A stretch of 64,000 nt of DNA. Origin: SVQP01 sp045650025. Lineage in GTDB: Bacteria; Bacillota; Clostridia; Oscillospirales; CAG-272. The DNA lies in the NCBI GenBank assembly GCA_045650025.1, contig JAZRQR010000020.1, positions 12,119 to 76,118 of the forward strand, given 5' to 3'. The translations under genes and the position numbers were made by a program. Positions 41,855 through 49,613 of this stretch are shown piece after piece (the stretch's first letter is position 1; the number at the start of each line of letters is the position of its first letter). Under the pieces are notes generated by a model that saw nothing but the letters and a program-made list of their open reading frames with translations, was not told where the DNA came from and ran no database searches.

Positions 41855-41883
41855 TTGACAATCGGGTGACTGTCATATATAAT
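41855..41883 (+). promoter_or_regulatory. Consensus promoter of the DUF1836 gene
   Basis: TTGACA at 41855-41860 and TATAAT at 41878-41883 have 17-bp spacing, 29 bp before the ATG, with GAGGAGG between. Confidence 0.9.
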
Positions 41884-41912
41884 AAAAACACTATATAAAA
41901 GAGGAGGAAGCT

Positions 41913-42503
41913 ATGCATTTACAGATTCATGATGCTTTGATCCCCGGAACAAAGCTGCGCAGATCCGATATGAACAACGTAACGGGTCTTGAATTTCTTT
42001 CCAAAATCTTCTTTATTTCCGACGGCGTTATGCTGACACAGATTCGTGACATCTCCGGCATTGACGGCTCGACTCTGCAAAACTGGACCAAGAGAGGCTG
42101 GGTGCCGCTTTCCAAGTCCAAGAAATACGATATTGACCAGGTTGCGTACATTTTGATTATCAATATGCTGCGCCCCTGCATGCAGCTGGACAAGATTGCG
42201 TACATGCTGGAATACATCAACGGTGACCTGGAGGATGAGAGCGACGACATCATCCGCGCCAGCGTGCTTTACGATTATATTTGCCGCATTCTGGACGCGC
42301 TGGTGGAGGAGAATCAGTGCTCGTTTTCTTCGATCCGTGCGGTTATTGAAAAGCAGACCACCAGCTATACCGAGGTAATGGACGGCGCAAGAGAACGCCT
42401 GACGGATGCGCTGGAGGCGATTGTGGTGGCGTACTATGCAACCCTGATCAAGCAGCGCTCGGATGAGCTTGTCAACAAGCTTGTGGGCAACCGCTATGAG
42501 TAA
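41913..42503 (+). CDS. DUF1836 family putative transcription regulator
   Basis: A 196-aa soluble protein. The first half contains a MerR-like helix-turn-helix region (TQIRDISGIDGSTLQNWTKR then GWVPLSKSKKYDIDQVAYIL), which is the DUF1836 pattern. MerR relatives bind promoter DNA, but the effector is not known. The C-terminal half is helical. It is co-expressed with the following membrane protein, whose start overlaps its stop by 8 bp. Confidence 0.86.
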   Translation: MHLQIHDALIPGTKLRRSDMNNVTGLEFLSKIFFISDGVMLTQIRDISGIDGSTLQNWTKRGWVPLSKSKKYDIDQVAYILIINMLRPCMQLDKIAYMLEYINGDLEDESDDIIRASVLYDYICRILDALVEENQCSFSSIRAVIEKQTTSYTEVMDGARERLTDALEAIVVAYYATLIKQRSDELVNKLVGNRYE

Positions 42504-43089
42504 ACGCAATTCGGAGCGCATTGTCCTTGCTGTCATTTATCTGCTGCTGATCTCGTTTGCGGCAACTGCATCGTATATGATTGCGGATCAGATCATGCGC
42601 ATGCTCAACACCATCATGGTGCTGGAGGAAACGCACGTGGCAAGCGTGCTGCGCCTGTTTCTGACCGTGCTGCTCAGCTGCACGATTCTGGCTGCCGTCA
42701 CGTATTGGGAGGGCTATCATTTTGCAACCTTTGAAAAGGGCATCGTCTTTCCTGCCATCGGCATGGCGCTGGGCGTGCATTTTGCGCTGGGATTCTTGTT
42801 CGGCTTTTCTCCCTGGGTCACGGGTGGCGTCATGTATCTGACGGGCTGGATGAATTACGGAGCGGATTACACCTCGGAGTGCTCCATGGCAACCAAGGAT
42901 ATCAGCGTGCTGCTTTTTGTCGCAGCGTTCGTCATCTTCTCGGGCATCTATATGCTGTTTATGACATTTCCGCAGTATTACGGAATGGTCAAGCGATTTG
43001 CGGACAGAGAAGAGCTGCTGGAGCAGGCACAGCGCAAAACAACTTATGTGCAACCGCAAGAGGAATATGCGGATTCTGACGAGAATTGA
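42496..43089 (+). CDS. Membrane protein of unknown function
   Basis: A 197-aa protein with four to five hydrophobic helices and a polar C-terminal tail (DREELLEQAQRKTTYV then an acidic end). No family is recognised. Its start codon lies inside the end of the DUF1836 gene, so both are translated together, which hints at a common task in a membrane-linked regulation. No ribosome binding site of its own is obvious besides that overlap. Confidence 0.65.
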   Translation: MSKRNSERIVLAVIYLLLISFAATASYMIADQIMRMLNTIMVLEETHVASVLRLFLTVLLSCTILAAVTYWEGYHFATFEKGIVFPAIGMALGVHFALGFLFGFSPWVTGGVMYLTGWMNYGADYTSECSMATKDISVLLFVAAFVIFSGIYMLFMTFPQYYGMVKRFADREELLEQAQRKTTYVQPQEEYADSDEN

Positions 43090-43102
43090 AACAGGGGGGA
43101 TT

Positions 43103-43133
43103 TTGAAATCCCTTATATAATAAGGGATTTCAA
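43103..43133 (+). terminator. Hairpin after the DUF1836 operon
   Basis: A perfect 13-bp stem TTGAAATCCCTTA/TAAGGGATTTCAA with a 5-nt loop. A T-run is missing directly after it, so it may act as an mRNA end stabiliser or as a poor terminator. Confidence 0.55.
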
Positions 43134-43183
43134 GTGCTCCCGGAAACGGCGAAAATTTTTTTAAAAAATTTTTCAAAAAGGTA

Positions 43184-43211
43184 TTGACAAATTCGAAAAA
43201 AGGTGTATAAT
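43184..43211 (+). promoter_or_regulatory. Promoter of the tRNA-Leu pair, with A/T-tract upstream element
   Basis: TTGACA at 43184-43189 and TATAAT at 43206-43211 have 16-bp spacing. A near-palindromic A/T tract at 43151-43174 lies just upstream and could be an UP element, as is common for stable RNA genes. Confidence 0.85.
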
Positions 43212-43248
43212 GTTATACGTTGCCGGTAAGCAAGCCAAGGCAGCGAAT

Positions 43249-43333
43249 GCGAGAGTGGCGGAACTGGCAGACGCGCACGTTTGAGGGGCGTGTGGTTCAC
43301 ACCGTACGGGTTCAAGTCCCGTTTCTCGCACCA
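43249..43333 (+). tRNA. tRNA-Leu (GAG)
   Basis: An 85-nt class II tRNA. The acceptor GCGAGAG pairs with TTCTCGC, followed by ACCA encoded in the gene. The anticodon stem CACGT/GCGTG encloses the loop TTGAGGG, so the anticodon is GAG, which reads CUC and CUU. A long variable arm and a T-arm with TTCAAGT support leucine. CCA is encoded. Confidence 0.93.
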
Positions 43334-43366
43334 AAGGGTACGAGGTGTGAGCCTTGTACCGAATAT

Positions 43367-43453
43367 GCGGGTATGGCGGAATTGGCAGACGCGCTAGATT
43401 CAGGTTCTAGTGGGGGCAACTTCGTGGAGGTTCAAGTCCTCTTACCCGCACCA
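43367..43453 (+). tRNA. tRNA-Leu (CAG)
   Basis: An 87-nt class II tRNA. The acceptor GCGGGTA pairs with TTACCCGC's last seven bases, followed by ACCA. The anticodon stem CTAGA/TCTAG encloses TTCAGGT, so the anticodon is CAG, which reads CUG, the dominant leucine codon in this window. A long variable arm (GTGGGGGCAACTTCGTG) is present. The 3' end of this gene is copied twice downstream. Confidence 0.94.
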
Positions 43454-43495
43454 AAGCAAAGGGTGATCTTCGGATCACCCTTTTTGCTTTGGTAC
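43439..43495 (+). repeat. Direct repeat, copy 1 (tRNA-Leu 3' end plus terminator)
   Basis: 57 bases, from CTCTTACCCGCACC in the tRNA 3' end through the terminator to GGTAC, recur unchanged at 43812-43868, 373 bp downstream. Confidence 0.92.
43453..43490 (+). terminator. Terminator of the tRNA-Leu pair
   Basis: GGGTGATC/GATCACCC with a TTCG tetraloop forms the core; AAAGCAAA and TTTTTGCTTT extend it. It is a strong intrinsic terminator, right after the CCA. Confidence 0.93.
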
Positions 43496-43496
43496 A

Positions 43497-43632
43497 GGTA
43501 AGAGACCACGCAGAAGCTCCTGCGAGTACGGTGCATACTGAACACATCTATACAAGTGGTCTCCGTACTCGACGCAATAGGGAGCGCAAAGCGCGAGTCT
43601 TTGCCAGGTTCTAAGTCCTCTTACCCGCACCA
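43497..43632 (+). ncRNA. tRNA-Leu-end-bearing structured segment, unit 1
   Basis: A 136-base stretch that ends in a near copy of the tRNA-Leu 3' end (GGTTCTAAGTCCTCTTACCC then GCACCA) and is followed by a terminator. GGTAAGAG at its 5' edge (43497-43504) pairs with CTCTTACC (43618-43625) like an acceptor stem. Two 8-bp complementary pairs in crossing order (43502-43509 with 43556-43563; 43524-43531 with 43563-43570) could give a pseudoknot or alternative folds. It may be a decayed insertion rather than a working RNA. Confidence 0.4.
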
Positions 43633-43639
43633 AAAAGAG

Positions 43640-43669
43640 CAGGTAGGCATTTAGCCTACTTGTTTTTTT
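43640..43669 (+). terminator. Terminator after unit 1
   Basis: A 9-bp stem (43640-43648 with 43654-43662) with an ATTTA loop is followed by a 7-T run. Confidence 0.85.
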
Positions 43670-43672
43670 GTC

Positions 43673-43826
43673 GCGGGTATACAATGAGGACTTGAACGGG
43701 CGCGGTAGTGAATGACTGCCTAAATGGCAGTCAGAGCCGCGCCTGACCGAGGCACGTAGCAAAAGACCGCATCAATTCGCGGCTTTTGCGTCGTCGTGCC
43801 GAGAATCAAGTCTCTTACCCGCACCA
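43673..43826 (+). ncRNA. tRNA-Leu-end-bearing structured segment, unit 2
   Basis: A 154-base stretch with a remarkable fold: GCGGGTA (43673-43679) pairs with TACCCGC (43816-43822), GACTTGA (43689-43695) with TCAAGTC (43806-43812), and two strong arms lie inside (GGCGCGG...GACTGCC/GGCAGTC...CCGCGCC, 43699-43743; GGCACG...GCAAAAG/CTTTTGC...CGTGCC, 43751-43800). ACCA follows the closing stem as in a tRNA, then a terminator. A possible -10 (TACAAT at 43680) lies inside the segment. No known RNA family is recognised. Confidence 0.45.
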
Positions 43827-43868
43827 AAGCAAAGGGTGATCTTCGGATCACCCTTTTTGCTTTGGTAC
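43812..43868 (+). repeat. Direct repeat, copy 2 (tRNA-Leu 3' end plus terminator)
   Basis: Identical over 57 bases to 43439-43495. Upstream of it the match continues with a one-base deletion (TCAAGTC-CTC). Confidence 0.92.
43826..43863 (+). terminator. Second copy of the tRNA terminator
   Basis: Same TTCG-capped stem as at 43453-43490, part of the duplicated 57 bases. Confidence 0.9.
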
Positions 43869-43986
43869 GCACCCACGTTTGCCCGATCCTTTATAAATCT
43901 TAATATCTTAAATATCGACACAATTTGTACCAAACGCAAAAAAATCTGTTATAATAGTGGCAACGATAGATTTTGAGAGGAAGCTT

Positions 43987-44754
43987 ATGTTAAAGTATTT
44001 AGGATTTACCGATACTCTGCCTGAAGCGCAGGGCGCATATTCCTGGCAGCATTTGACGTTTGTGACGTCGCTGGTGCTGGTGATGACGGCACTTGCCATT
44101 CTGATTGGATTGCATTACCGTAAGCATCCTGAAAAGAATAAAAACGTACCGCTGATCTGGGCGGCGCTGCTGATCGACGGCTTTGAGATCTGCAAGATCG
44201 TGCTCAATTGCATCCACGCAGACAACCCGGTCGATAGCCTTTTGATCAATCTGCCGCTGTTTCTGTGCAGCATCCAGCTGATCACCCTGCCGCTTGCCGC
44301 GTTCTCCAAGGGTATACTGAAGGAGGCAGCTCTTGACTTCGTTATGATCTTTGGCTTGCTGGGCGCTCTGGCGGGCACCTATGGCGCAGCACAAAACTAC
44401 GCGGTGTATCACGTATTCTACTACGTTAACGTGGTCTCGGGCATTACGCATTGCATTTCCGGCTTCGGCGCGCTCTACATTGCCATTTCGGGTATCGCAA
44501 GCATGAAAAAGAGAAATATAGGCATCACCTTTGGCATTCTCTGCTTCTTCTGTGCTGCCGCATATACCGTCAACCGCCTGATCGATTACAATTACATGTT
44601 CCTGATGCGCGGTGACGGCACGCCCTACGACATTCTGTATAATCTGGTCGGCGGACACGCCTGGCTGTACCCCATGGGCGTCATCGCATTGTTCCTGCTT
44701 TACATATCCGGCTTCTACGGTGTGTATTTCCTGATCAGCAAAAAGAAAAACTGA
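43987..44754 (+). CDS. YwaF family membrane protein
   Basis: A 255-aa integral membrane protein with about seven helices. NLPLFLCSIQLITLPLAAFS (near residue 98), GITHCISGFGALYIAI and the late VNRLIDYNYMFLMRGDGTPY then HAWLYPMGV follow the YwaF/TIGR02206 pattern. The function is not known. A TATAAT at 43950-43955 gives a likely -10 with a poor -35, and GAGAGGAAGC stands before the ATG. A bidirectional terminator follows. Confidence 0.8.
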   Translation: MLKYLGFTDTLPEAQGAYSWQHLTFVTSLVLVMTALAILIGLHYRKHPEKNKNVPLIWAALLIDGFEICKIVLNCIHADNPVDSLLINLPLFLCSIQLITLPLAAFSKGILKEAALDFVMIFGLLGALAGTYGAAQNYAVYHVFYYVNVVSGITHCISGFGALYIAISGIASMKKRNIGITFGILCFFCAAAYTVNRLIDYNYMFLMRGDGTPYDILYNLVGGHAWLYPMGVIALFLLYISGFYGVYFLISKKKN

Positions 44755-44758
44755 ACAA

Positions 44759-44786
44759 AAACGCCACCGCATCAGCGGTGGCGTTT
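44759..44786. terminator. Bidirectional terminator between YwaF and AEC genes
   Basis: A perfect 12-bp stem AAACGCCACCGC/GCGGTGGCGTTT with an ATCA loop is flanked by A and T tracts. Confidence 0.92.
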
Positions 44787-44789
44787 GTT

Positions 44790-45767
44790 TTACCATATTT
44801 GCAGAACCTTTTCTGCCAAAGTCACCATCAGGGGCAACGTGCCAAGGCAAAGCAGGCTGGATACGCCGACTGTCTGCGAGGCGTAGCCGGGGGAAATGTC
44901 GTATGTCTCGGAAAACATGGAAATGATGGATGCCGTGGGCAATGCCGTTACGGCGGTGGAGAACATGACAATGTCATCCGAAAATCCGAGCAGCTTGCAA
45001 ATCACGAACACGATAGCGGGGATGAGGATCAGCTTGCAAAGCGAGAAGAGGTAGATCTTGCCGGAGCAGAGCAGCTGCTTGGGCGTTCTGGTTGCAAGCA
45101 GAGCACCCGTGATCAGTACCGAGATAGGCAGGCAAAGCGCCGCCAGCTTGGCAAAGAGCATTAAAAACGCGTTGTCGATCACCGTGCCGATGAGCGGATT
45201 GTGCAGCGCGGGATTGCGCAGAAGGTACAGCGCAACGCCGATGGCGCACGGAATGGAGCCGAAATTGAGCAGCGCCTTTTTGGGGGTCATGCGGATATCC
45301 TCGCGCTTTCTGCCAAGGATCATAAGTCCCCATACGTACATGAAGATGTTAAAGCTGATCAAGAAGAATGCACCGTAGAATTTACCGATGTCACCGAATA
45401 TCGCGCCCAGAATGGGGAGTCCGATAAAGCCGCAGTTGGTAAAGATCAAGGAAAACTCGGTGATCTTGCGCTCGTTGAGATCCTTATAAGGCACGCAGAG
45501 CGGAAAGGCGATGAGCGACATGAGAAAATGCAGGAAAAAGCCAATGCCCAGGATCAAAAGTCCGCGCTTTAGATTTTCGGCGGTGTATTCCACGTTGACA
45601 AGCGCGTCAATGATCATCATGGGCTGACCGACCTTAATGATCAGCGTGGAGAGGCGTTTGGATGCGGCGTTGTCGATCCAGCCGATCTTACGGCAGCAAT
45701 ATCCGATCGCCAGCATTAAGAACATGACGATGATGACGACTAACAGGGAAGTGAAATCGTAAGTCAT
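44790..45767 (-). CDS. AEC family (auxin efflux carrier-like) transporter
   Basis: A 325-aa membrane protein with ten helices in two inverted halves. AIGYCCRKIGWIDNAASKRL near the start and the crossover region NCGFIGLPILGAIFG (residues 112-126, with the Asn-Pro-like break of the family) are characteristic; TALPTASIISMFSETYDIS is the second broken helix. Such carriers move organic anions (malate, malonate) out of or into cells. It overlaps the uracil-DNA glycosylase gene by 4 bp and shares its promoter. Confidence 0.88.
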   Translation of the reverse strand: MTYDFTSLLVVIIVMFLMLAIGYCCRKIGWIDNAASKRLSTLIIKVGQPMMIIDALVNVEYTAENLKRGLLILGIGFFLHFLMSLIAFPLCVPYKDLNERKITEFSLIFTNCGFIGLPILGAIFGDIGKFYGAFFLISFNIFMYVWGLMILGRKREDIRMTPKKALLNFGSIPCAIGVALYLLRNPALHNPLIGTVIDNAFLMLFAKLAALCLPISVLITGALLATRTPKQLLCSGKIYLFSLCKLILIPAIVFVICKLLGFSDDIVMFSTAVTALPTASIISMFSETYDISPGYASQTVGVSSLLCLGTLPLMVTLAEKVLQIW

Positions 45768-46324
45768 ACCGTATCCTTCAAGCTGTCCAGCTTTCGTTTG
45801 ATCTCCTGCATATCGGCAAGCATCTCTTCCTTACGGCGAGGATCGCGCAAAAGCGCTGCAGGGTGGTATACGGCGGTCATAACAAAGTTGCCCTTTTCAA
45901 ACCACGTGCCGTGCTCCTTGGAAATCTTGAAATCCGGCTTGATCAGGCGCATTGCCGCGATTCTGCCAAGACAAACGATGATCTTAGGCTTGATCAGGCG
46001 CACCTGCTCACGCAAAAAGTCAATGCACGCGTCCTCCTCAGCGGGCAGCGGATCGCGGTTTTTGGGCGGACGGCACTTGAGAATATTGGCAATGTATACA
46101 TCCTCGCGTGCAATATCCACGGCGTATAAATATTTGTCCAGCAGCTGACCGGCTCTGCCTACAAAGGGCGTGCCGGAAAGATCCTCCTGCTCGCCGGGCG
46201 CTTCGCCCACAAACAGAATATCCGCTTCACGGTTGCCCGTGCCGAATACGCAATTGGTACGTGTTTTAGCCAGCTCGCAGCCCTGGCAGCTGCTGCATGC
46301 TTCATAAAGTTGATCCCAGGTCAA
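45764..46324 (-). CDS. Type-4 uracil-DNA glycosylase (Fe-S)
   Basis: A 186-aa repair enzyme that removes uracil from DNA. Motif 1 is LFVGEAPGEQEDLSGTPFVG with the GEAPG-x-x-E pattern of family 4, and the C-terminal HPAALLRDP is the other active-site loop. Cys residues in SCQGCELAKTR and in NILKCRP, with one later, bind a [4Fe-4S] cluster. TTG 46324 is preferred over GTG 46333: GAGG is 8 bases before it and the protein then begins (M)TWDQLYEACSSC as relatives do. Confidence 0.93.
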   Translation of the reverse strand: MTWDQLYEACSSCQGCELAKTRTNCVFGTGNREADILFVGEAPGEQEDLSGTPFVGRAGQLLDKYLYAVDIAREDVYIANILKCRPPKNRDPLPAEEDACIDFLREQVRLIKPKIIVCLGRIAAMRLIKPDFKISKEHGTWFEKGNFVMTAVYHPAALLRDPRRKEEMLADMQEIKRKLDSLKDTV

Positions 46325-46350
46325 TGGTAGCACCTCGCTTTCATGCTCCC

Positions 46351-46379
46351 ATTATACCAAACTATTTTGACAATTGCAA
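46351..46379 (-). promoter_or_regulatory. Promoter of the UDG-AEC operon
   Basis: On the minus strand TTGCAA (46379-46374) and TATAAT (46356-46351) have 17-bp spacing and a TG-G extension. Confidence 0.85.
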
Positions 46380-46387
46380 GAGGATTT

Positions 46388-47011
46388 TCAGAATTGCATC
46401 AGCGTTTGTACCGCGTTTTGCTCGCAGATCGCCTTGCAATACTCGCCCAGATAGGTTTGCATCGAGCGGGCGTTTTCGCGGTTGCCGTACTCGCCCAAGA
46501 AGCAGTAGTCGTCGGGTGTGTATAGGGACGGCGCGCTGATGTCGTATAAAGCCAGAAAATATGTATGCCTGGGATCGACGTAAGCGCTGCTTGCGCCAGT
46601 GTATCCGACCAGATCCAAGCGTTTACAAACCGCGATCAGGTGCTTTAAAGAAGAAAAAGAATATACGTACACGGCGTTTCCAAGCCTTTCTTTGGTGCAT
46701 AAGGAGCGTCCGGAAATTGGCGCTGCGCTCAGCGAGCGCACTTCGGTACAGGCGGTGCCCGTATCGTTCTCGGGCGCACAGACGAACAGCTCACAGCCGC
46801 CATCTGCGGACGGGTACATCTGCACGTACAGATGCTTCATATCCGCGTAAAATCCGATCTGCTGCTTGGCGTCCTCCAGTAATTGGCGCAGTACGCCGCG
46901 CACGTGTGCATCTGCAATGCCGATATGGTCGTTTTGCAGATGATAATGCGACATGTCCGCAGCGCTGAGCATGATTTTCAATTTGGTGTCGCTGATTTTA
47001 ATCAAGTCCAT
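46388..47011 (-). CDS. mecA: Adaptor protein MecA-like
   Basis: A 207-aa cytoplasmic adaptor that brings substrates to the ClpC-ClpP protease. The N-terminal ISDTKLKIMLSAADMSHY then LLEDAKQQIGFYADMKHLYV fits the MecA N-domain, and SSLKHLIAVCKRLD and YFLALYD fit the C-domain that binds ClpC. Between them lies a low-complexity linker. No clpC is in the window. A weak promoter (TACACA-17-TATAAT, 47074-47046) lies upstream on the minus strand. Confidence 0.83.
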   Translation of the reverse strand: MDLIKISDTKLKIMLSAADMSHYHLQNDHIGIADAHVRGVLRQLLEDAKQQIGFYADMKHLYVQMYPSADGGCELFVCAPENDTGTACTEVRSLSAAPISGRSLCTKERLGNAVYVYSFSSLKHLIAVCKRLDLVGYTGASSAYVDPRHTYFLALYDISAPSLYTPDDYCFLGEYGNRENARSMQTYLGEYCKAICEQNAVQTLMQF

Positions 47012-47098
47012 ATCGATATCCTTTCAAGAGTTGGTTTCTACTATCATTATAATCCGCACGGAGGATTTTGTGTACCCCTAAAAATATGGTAATTGCGA

Positions 47099-47127
47099 TT
47101 GACTCGGCAGGGTATGTATGGTATAAT
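47099..47127 (+). promoter_or_regulatory. Promoter of the DinG-like helicase gene
   Basis: TTGACT at 47099-47104 and TG-G-TATAAT (-10 at 47122-47127) have 17-bp spacing. Confidence 0.88.
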
Positions 47128-47149
47128 AAGGGGAAAGGGAGGTGATGGT

Positions 47150-49504
47150 ATGCATTACAATGCACAGACCGGCGGCGTGGAGATTTCGCTGGGAGAGCTT
47201 TGTGCGCTTGCGTTCGGACGCAACAACTACAAGGAAGAAGTGCCCGCAGAAGCGGATGCGCACGATATTGACGCACAGGCGGATGCGTATTACGCGGACG
47301 TGCAGCTGCAGCATACCTGTCGCTATGCCGGTATTTTGGTCAAGACGGTGGGAACTGCGCAGGGGATTTGCCCCGTGGGCGATACGGTGACGCTGGAATA
47401 TACCGTTCGTGTCGCCAAACTGCCCGGGTCGCACGAGACCTTTGCCGTTCCCGTACGCCAGCGCTGTCTTGCGTATTTCTTGGCTTCCGCCAAGGATCTG
47501 CAAGCCGTTGCCATCCGCCGCACCACCGTGACTGCCAAGGGAGAGAAGAGCAGCACGGACACCCGGTTTACCACCATGACGCTCGGCGACGAATATGCAA
47601 GCATTCTGTCGCGTGCGCTGCCGTATCTGCAGAACTGTATTGAGCAAAACCGTAAGGTCAAGCCTTGCGCGGCGGAGCTTGCCTTCCCGTACCCTGAGAT
47701 CAGAGAGGGGCAGGAGGACTTTATGCGCGAATGCTTCCGCGACATCATGCACGGCAAGCGCCTGTTCATTCAAGCCCCTACCGGCATCGGAAAGACCATT
47801 TCCACCATGTATCCCGCCGTGCGCGCCATGGGTAAGGGGAAATATGACAAGATCTTTTACCTGACCGCCAAGGCGAGCACGCGCCGCGAAGCGTTTGCGG
47901 CTGCGAAACGTCTGTTTGACGCGGGCGCGCCGTTCCGCACCATCGTGCTTTCTGCCAAGGAGCAAATGTGCCCTGCAGAGGAGTGCACCTACCGCACGTG
48001 TAAGCATAACTGCCCGCGCAGCCTGTCACATACCAAGATCATGCAGGCGATCTCCGAGCTGCTGACCCATCAGAATGGGTACACCGCCTCGCTGATCAAG
48101 CGCGTTGCCGAAAAATACGGGGTCTGCCCGTACGAGCTTTCCCTGGATCTCTCCGAATTTTGCAGTATCATTATTTGTGACTATAATTACGTGTATAACC
48201 CTGCTGTCAAGCTGCGTCGGTATTTCGTGGAAAATAACGGGAAATACGTACTTCTTGTCGACGAGGCGCATAACTTAGTGGATAGAGCGAGGGATATGTT
48301 TTCCTGCGAGCTGCATAGCGATGCGTTTGCGTCCTTGCTGATGCAGCTGCCGGACAGCGAGCCGTTGCATGCCAAGGTGGCACAGGCACAAAACGTATTC
48401 CGCATTGCCAAAAAATATTGCCGCGACACGCTGCGCAAGGATGCAGGCGGCACCGAATACGGCTATTATTTCTCACGCGAGCCGCTGGATGATATCAACA
48501 GCACGCTGGAAACGCTTGCGGGCGCGGTGGAGAAGTGGCTGAAAATACACACCTACGATGCGCTCTACGACACACTTGAGGCGTTTTACGGGGAGCTGCG
48601 CGCCTATAACGCTACCTCTGCGCTTTACGACGGTGGGTTTGTGACCTACCTGACCGTGCAGGGAAGCGAGATCACGCTCAAGCAGCTTTGCCTGGATCCC
48701 AGCCGACAGCTCGAGGAGTGCAACAGCGGTGCGGAGGCGGTCATTATGTTTTCCGCAACGCTGACGCCGCCCGAATACTTTGCGCAATCGCTGGGTGGCG
48801 GCAAGCAAGCGATTTCGGTCAATTTTCCGTCGCCTTTCCCGCGGGAAAATCTTTGCGTGGCGGTTGCCGAGGGCATCAGCACCAAGTACGAGGACCGTGA
48901 TCGCTCAATCAAAAAAACGGCGTCCTATATCGCAGCCTCGGTGTGCGGTAAGGTGGGCAATTATATGGTGTATTTCCCATCGTATTCCTATATGGAGCAG
49001 GTTGCAAAGGCGTTTTGCGATCGCTATCCGGACGTGCCGGTGCTGCTGCAAAAGCGCGGCATGACGCAGGAGCAGAAGGAGGCGTTTCTGGATGCCTTCC
49101 GTGCGGAAAATCCCGAGATGCTGATCGGCTTTTGTGTGCTTGGCGGCTCGTTCTCCGAGGGTGTGGATCTGCCGGGCGGCAGATTGATCGGTAGTATCAT
49201 CGTGGGCGTGGGCATTCCGGGGCTTTCGGATGAGCGAAACATTGTGCGCGACTATTATGCCGACCAAAACGGACTTGGCTACGAATACGCCTACGTGTAC
49301 CCCGGCATGAACCACGTTCTGCAGGCGGCAGGGCGCGTGATCCGTACGGATACCGACCGCGGAATCGTGGTTTTGCTAGACCAAAGATACGCGGAGCAGC
49401 GGTATATTGATCTGTTCCCGCCGCATTGGGAGGACGTTCGTTTTGCAAGTGATGCGCAATCTCTTGCAAAAACGGTTGCGGGATTTTGGAAAAGCGGGCA
49501 ATAA
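47150..49504 (+). CDS. XPD/DinG-type Fe-S ATP-dependent DNA helicase
   Basis: A 784-aa superfamily 2 helicase expected to unwind DNA 5' to 3'. The N-terminal 190 residues contain a nuclease- or PD-like fold without clear motif. Walker A is IQAPTGIGKTISTMYPAV (near residue 210). Cysteines in MCPAEECTYRTCKHNC and YGVCPYELS fit the Fe-S cluster. LLVDEAHNLVDRARDMF is the DEAH box. Motif VI is QAAGRVIRTDTDRGIVVLLD near the end. GGAGGTGAT supports ATG 47150. It is a single gene. Confidence 0.92.
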   Translation: MHYNAQTGGVEISLGELCALAFGRNNYKEEVPAEADAHDIDAQADAYYADVQLQHTCRYAGILVKTVGTAQGICPVGDTVTLEYTVRVAKLPGSHETFAVPVRQRCLAYFLASAKDLQAVAIRRTTVTAKGEKSSTDTRFTTMTLGDEYASILSRALPYLQNCIEQNRKVKPCAAELAFPYPEIREGQEDFMRECFRDIMHGKRLFIQAPTGIGKTISTMYPAVRAMGKGKYDKIFYLTAKASTRREAFAAAKRLFDAGAPFRTIVLSAKEQMCPAEECTYRTCKHNCPRSLSHTKIMQAISELLTHQNGYTASLIKRVAEKYGVCPYELSLDLSEFCSIIICDYNYVYNPAVKLRRYFVENNGKYVLLVDEAHNLVDRARDMFSCELHSDAFASLLMQLPDSEPLHAKVAQAQNVFRIAKKYCRDTLRKDAGGTEYGYYFSREPLDDINSTLETLAGAVEKWLKIHTYDALYDTLEAFYGELRAYNATSALYDGGFVTYLTVQGSEITLKQLCLDPSRQLEECNSGAEAVIMFSATLTPPEYFAQSLGGGKQAISVNFPSPFPRENLCVAVAEGISTKYEDRDRSIKKTASYIAASVCGKVGNYMVYFPSYSYMEQVAKAFCDRYPDVPVLLQKRGMTQEQKEAFLDAFRAENPEMLIGFCVLGGSFSEGVDLPGGRLIGSIIVGVGIPGLSDERNIVRDYYADQNGLGYEYAYVYPGMNHVLQAAGRVIRTDTDRGIVVLLDQRYAEQRYIDLFPPHWEDVRFASDAQSLAKTVAGFWKSGQ

Positions 49505-49550
49505 TTCGACAAAAAATGCAATAAATTTTGAAAAATATTCAAAATAAGTA

Positions 49551-49579
49551 TTGCAAATTACAAAACGGCGTGGTATAAT
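49551..49579 (+). promoter_or_regulatory. Promoter of the aminotransferase gene
   Basis: TTGCAA at 49551-49556 and TG-G-TATAAT (-10 at 49574-49579) have 17-bp spacing. Confidence 0.87.
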
Positions 49580-49613
49580 AGGGCAGTTGATTTGACAATT
49601 AGGAGTTATAACG

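Noticed and set aside
43475..43762. A 95-codon minus-strand ORF over the tRNA-Leu tract
   Set aside because: It runs through a terminator, a tRNA 3' end copy and hairpin arms, has no ribosome binding site, and its Cys/Arg/Leu-rich composition is that of non-coding sequence.
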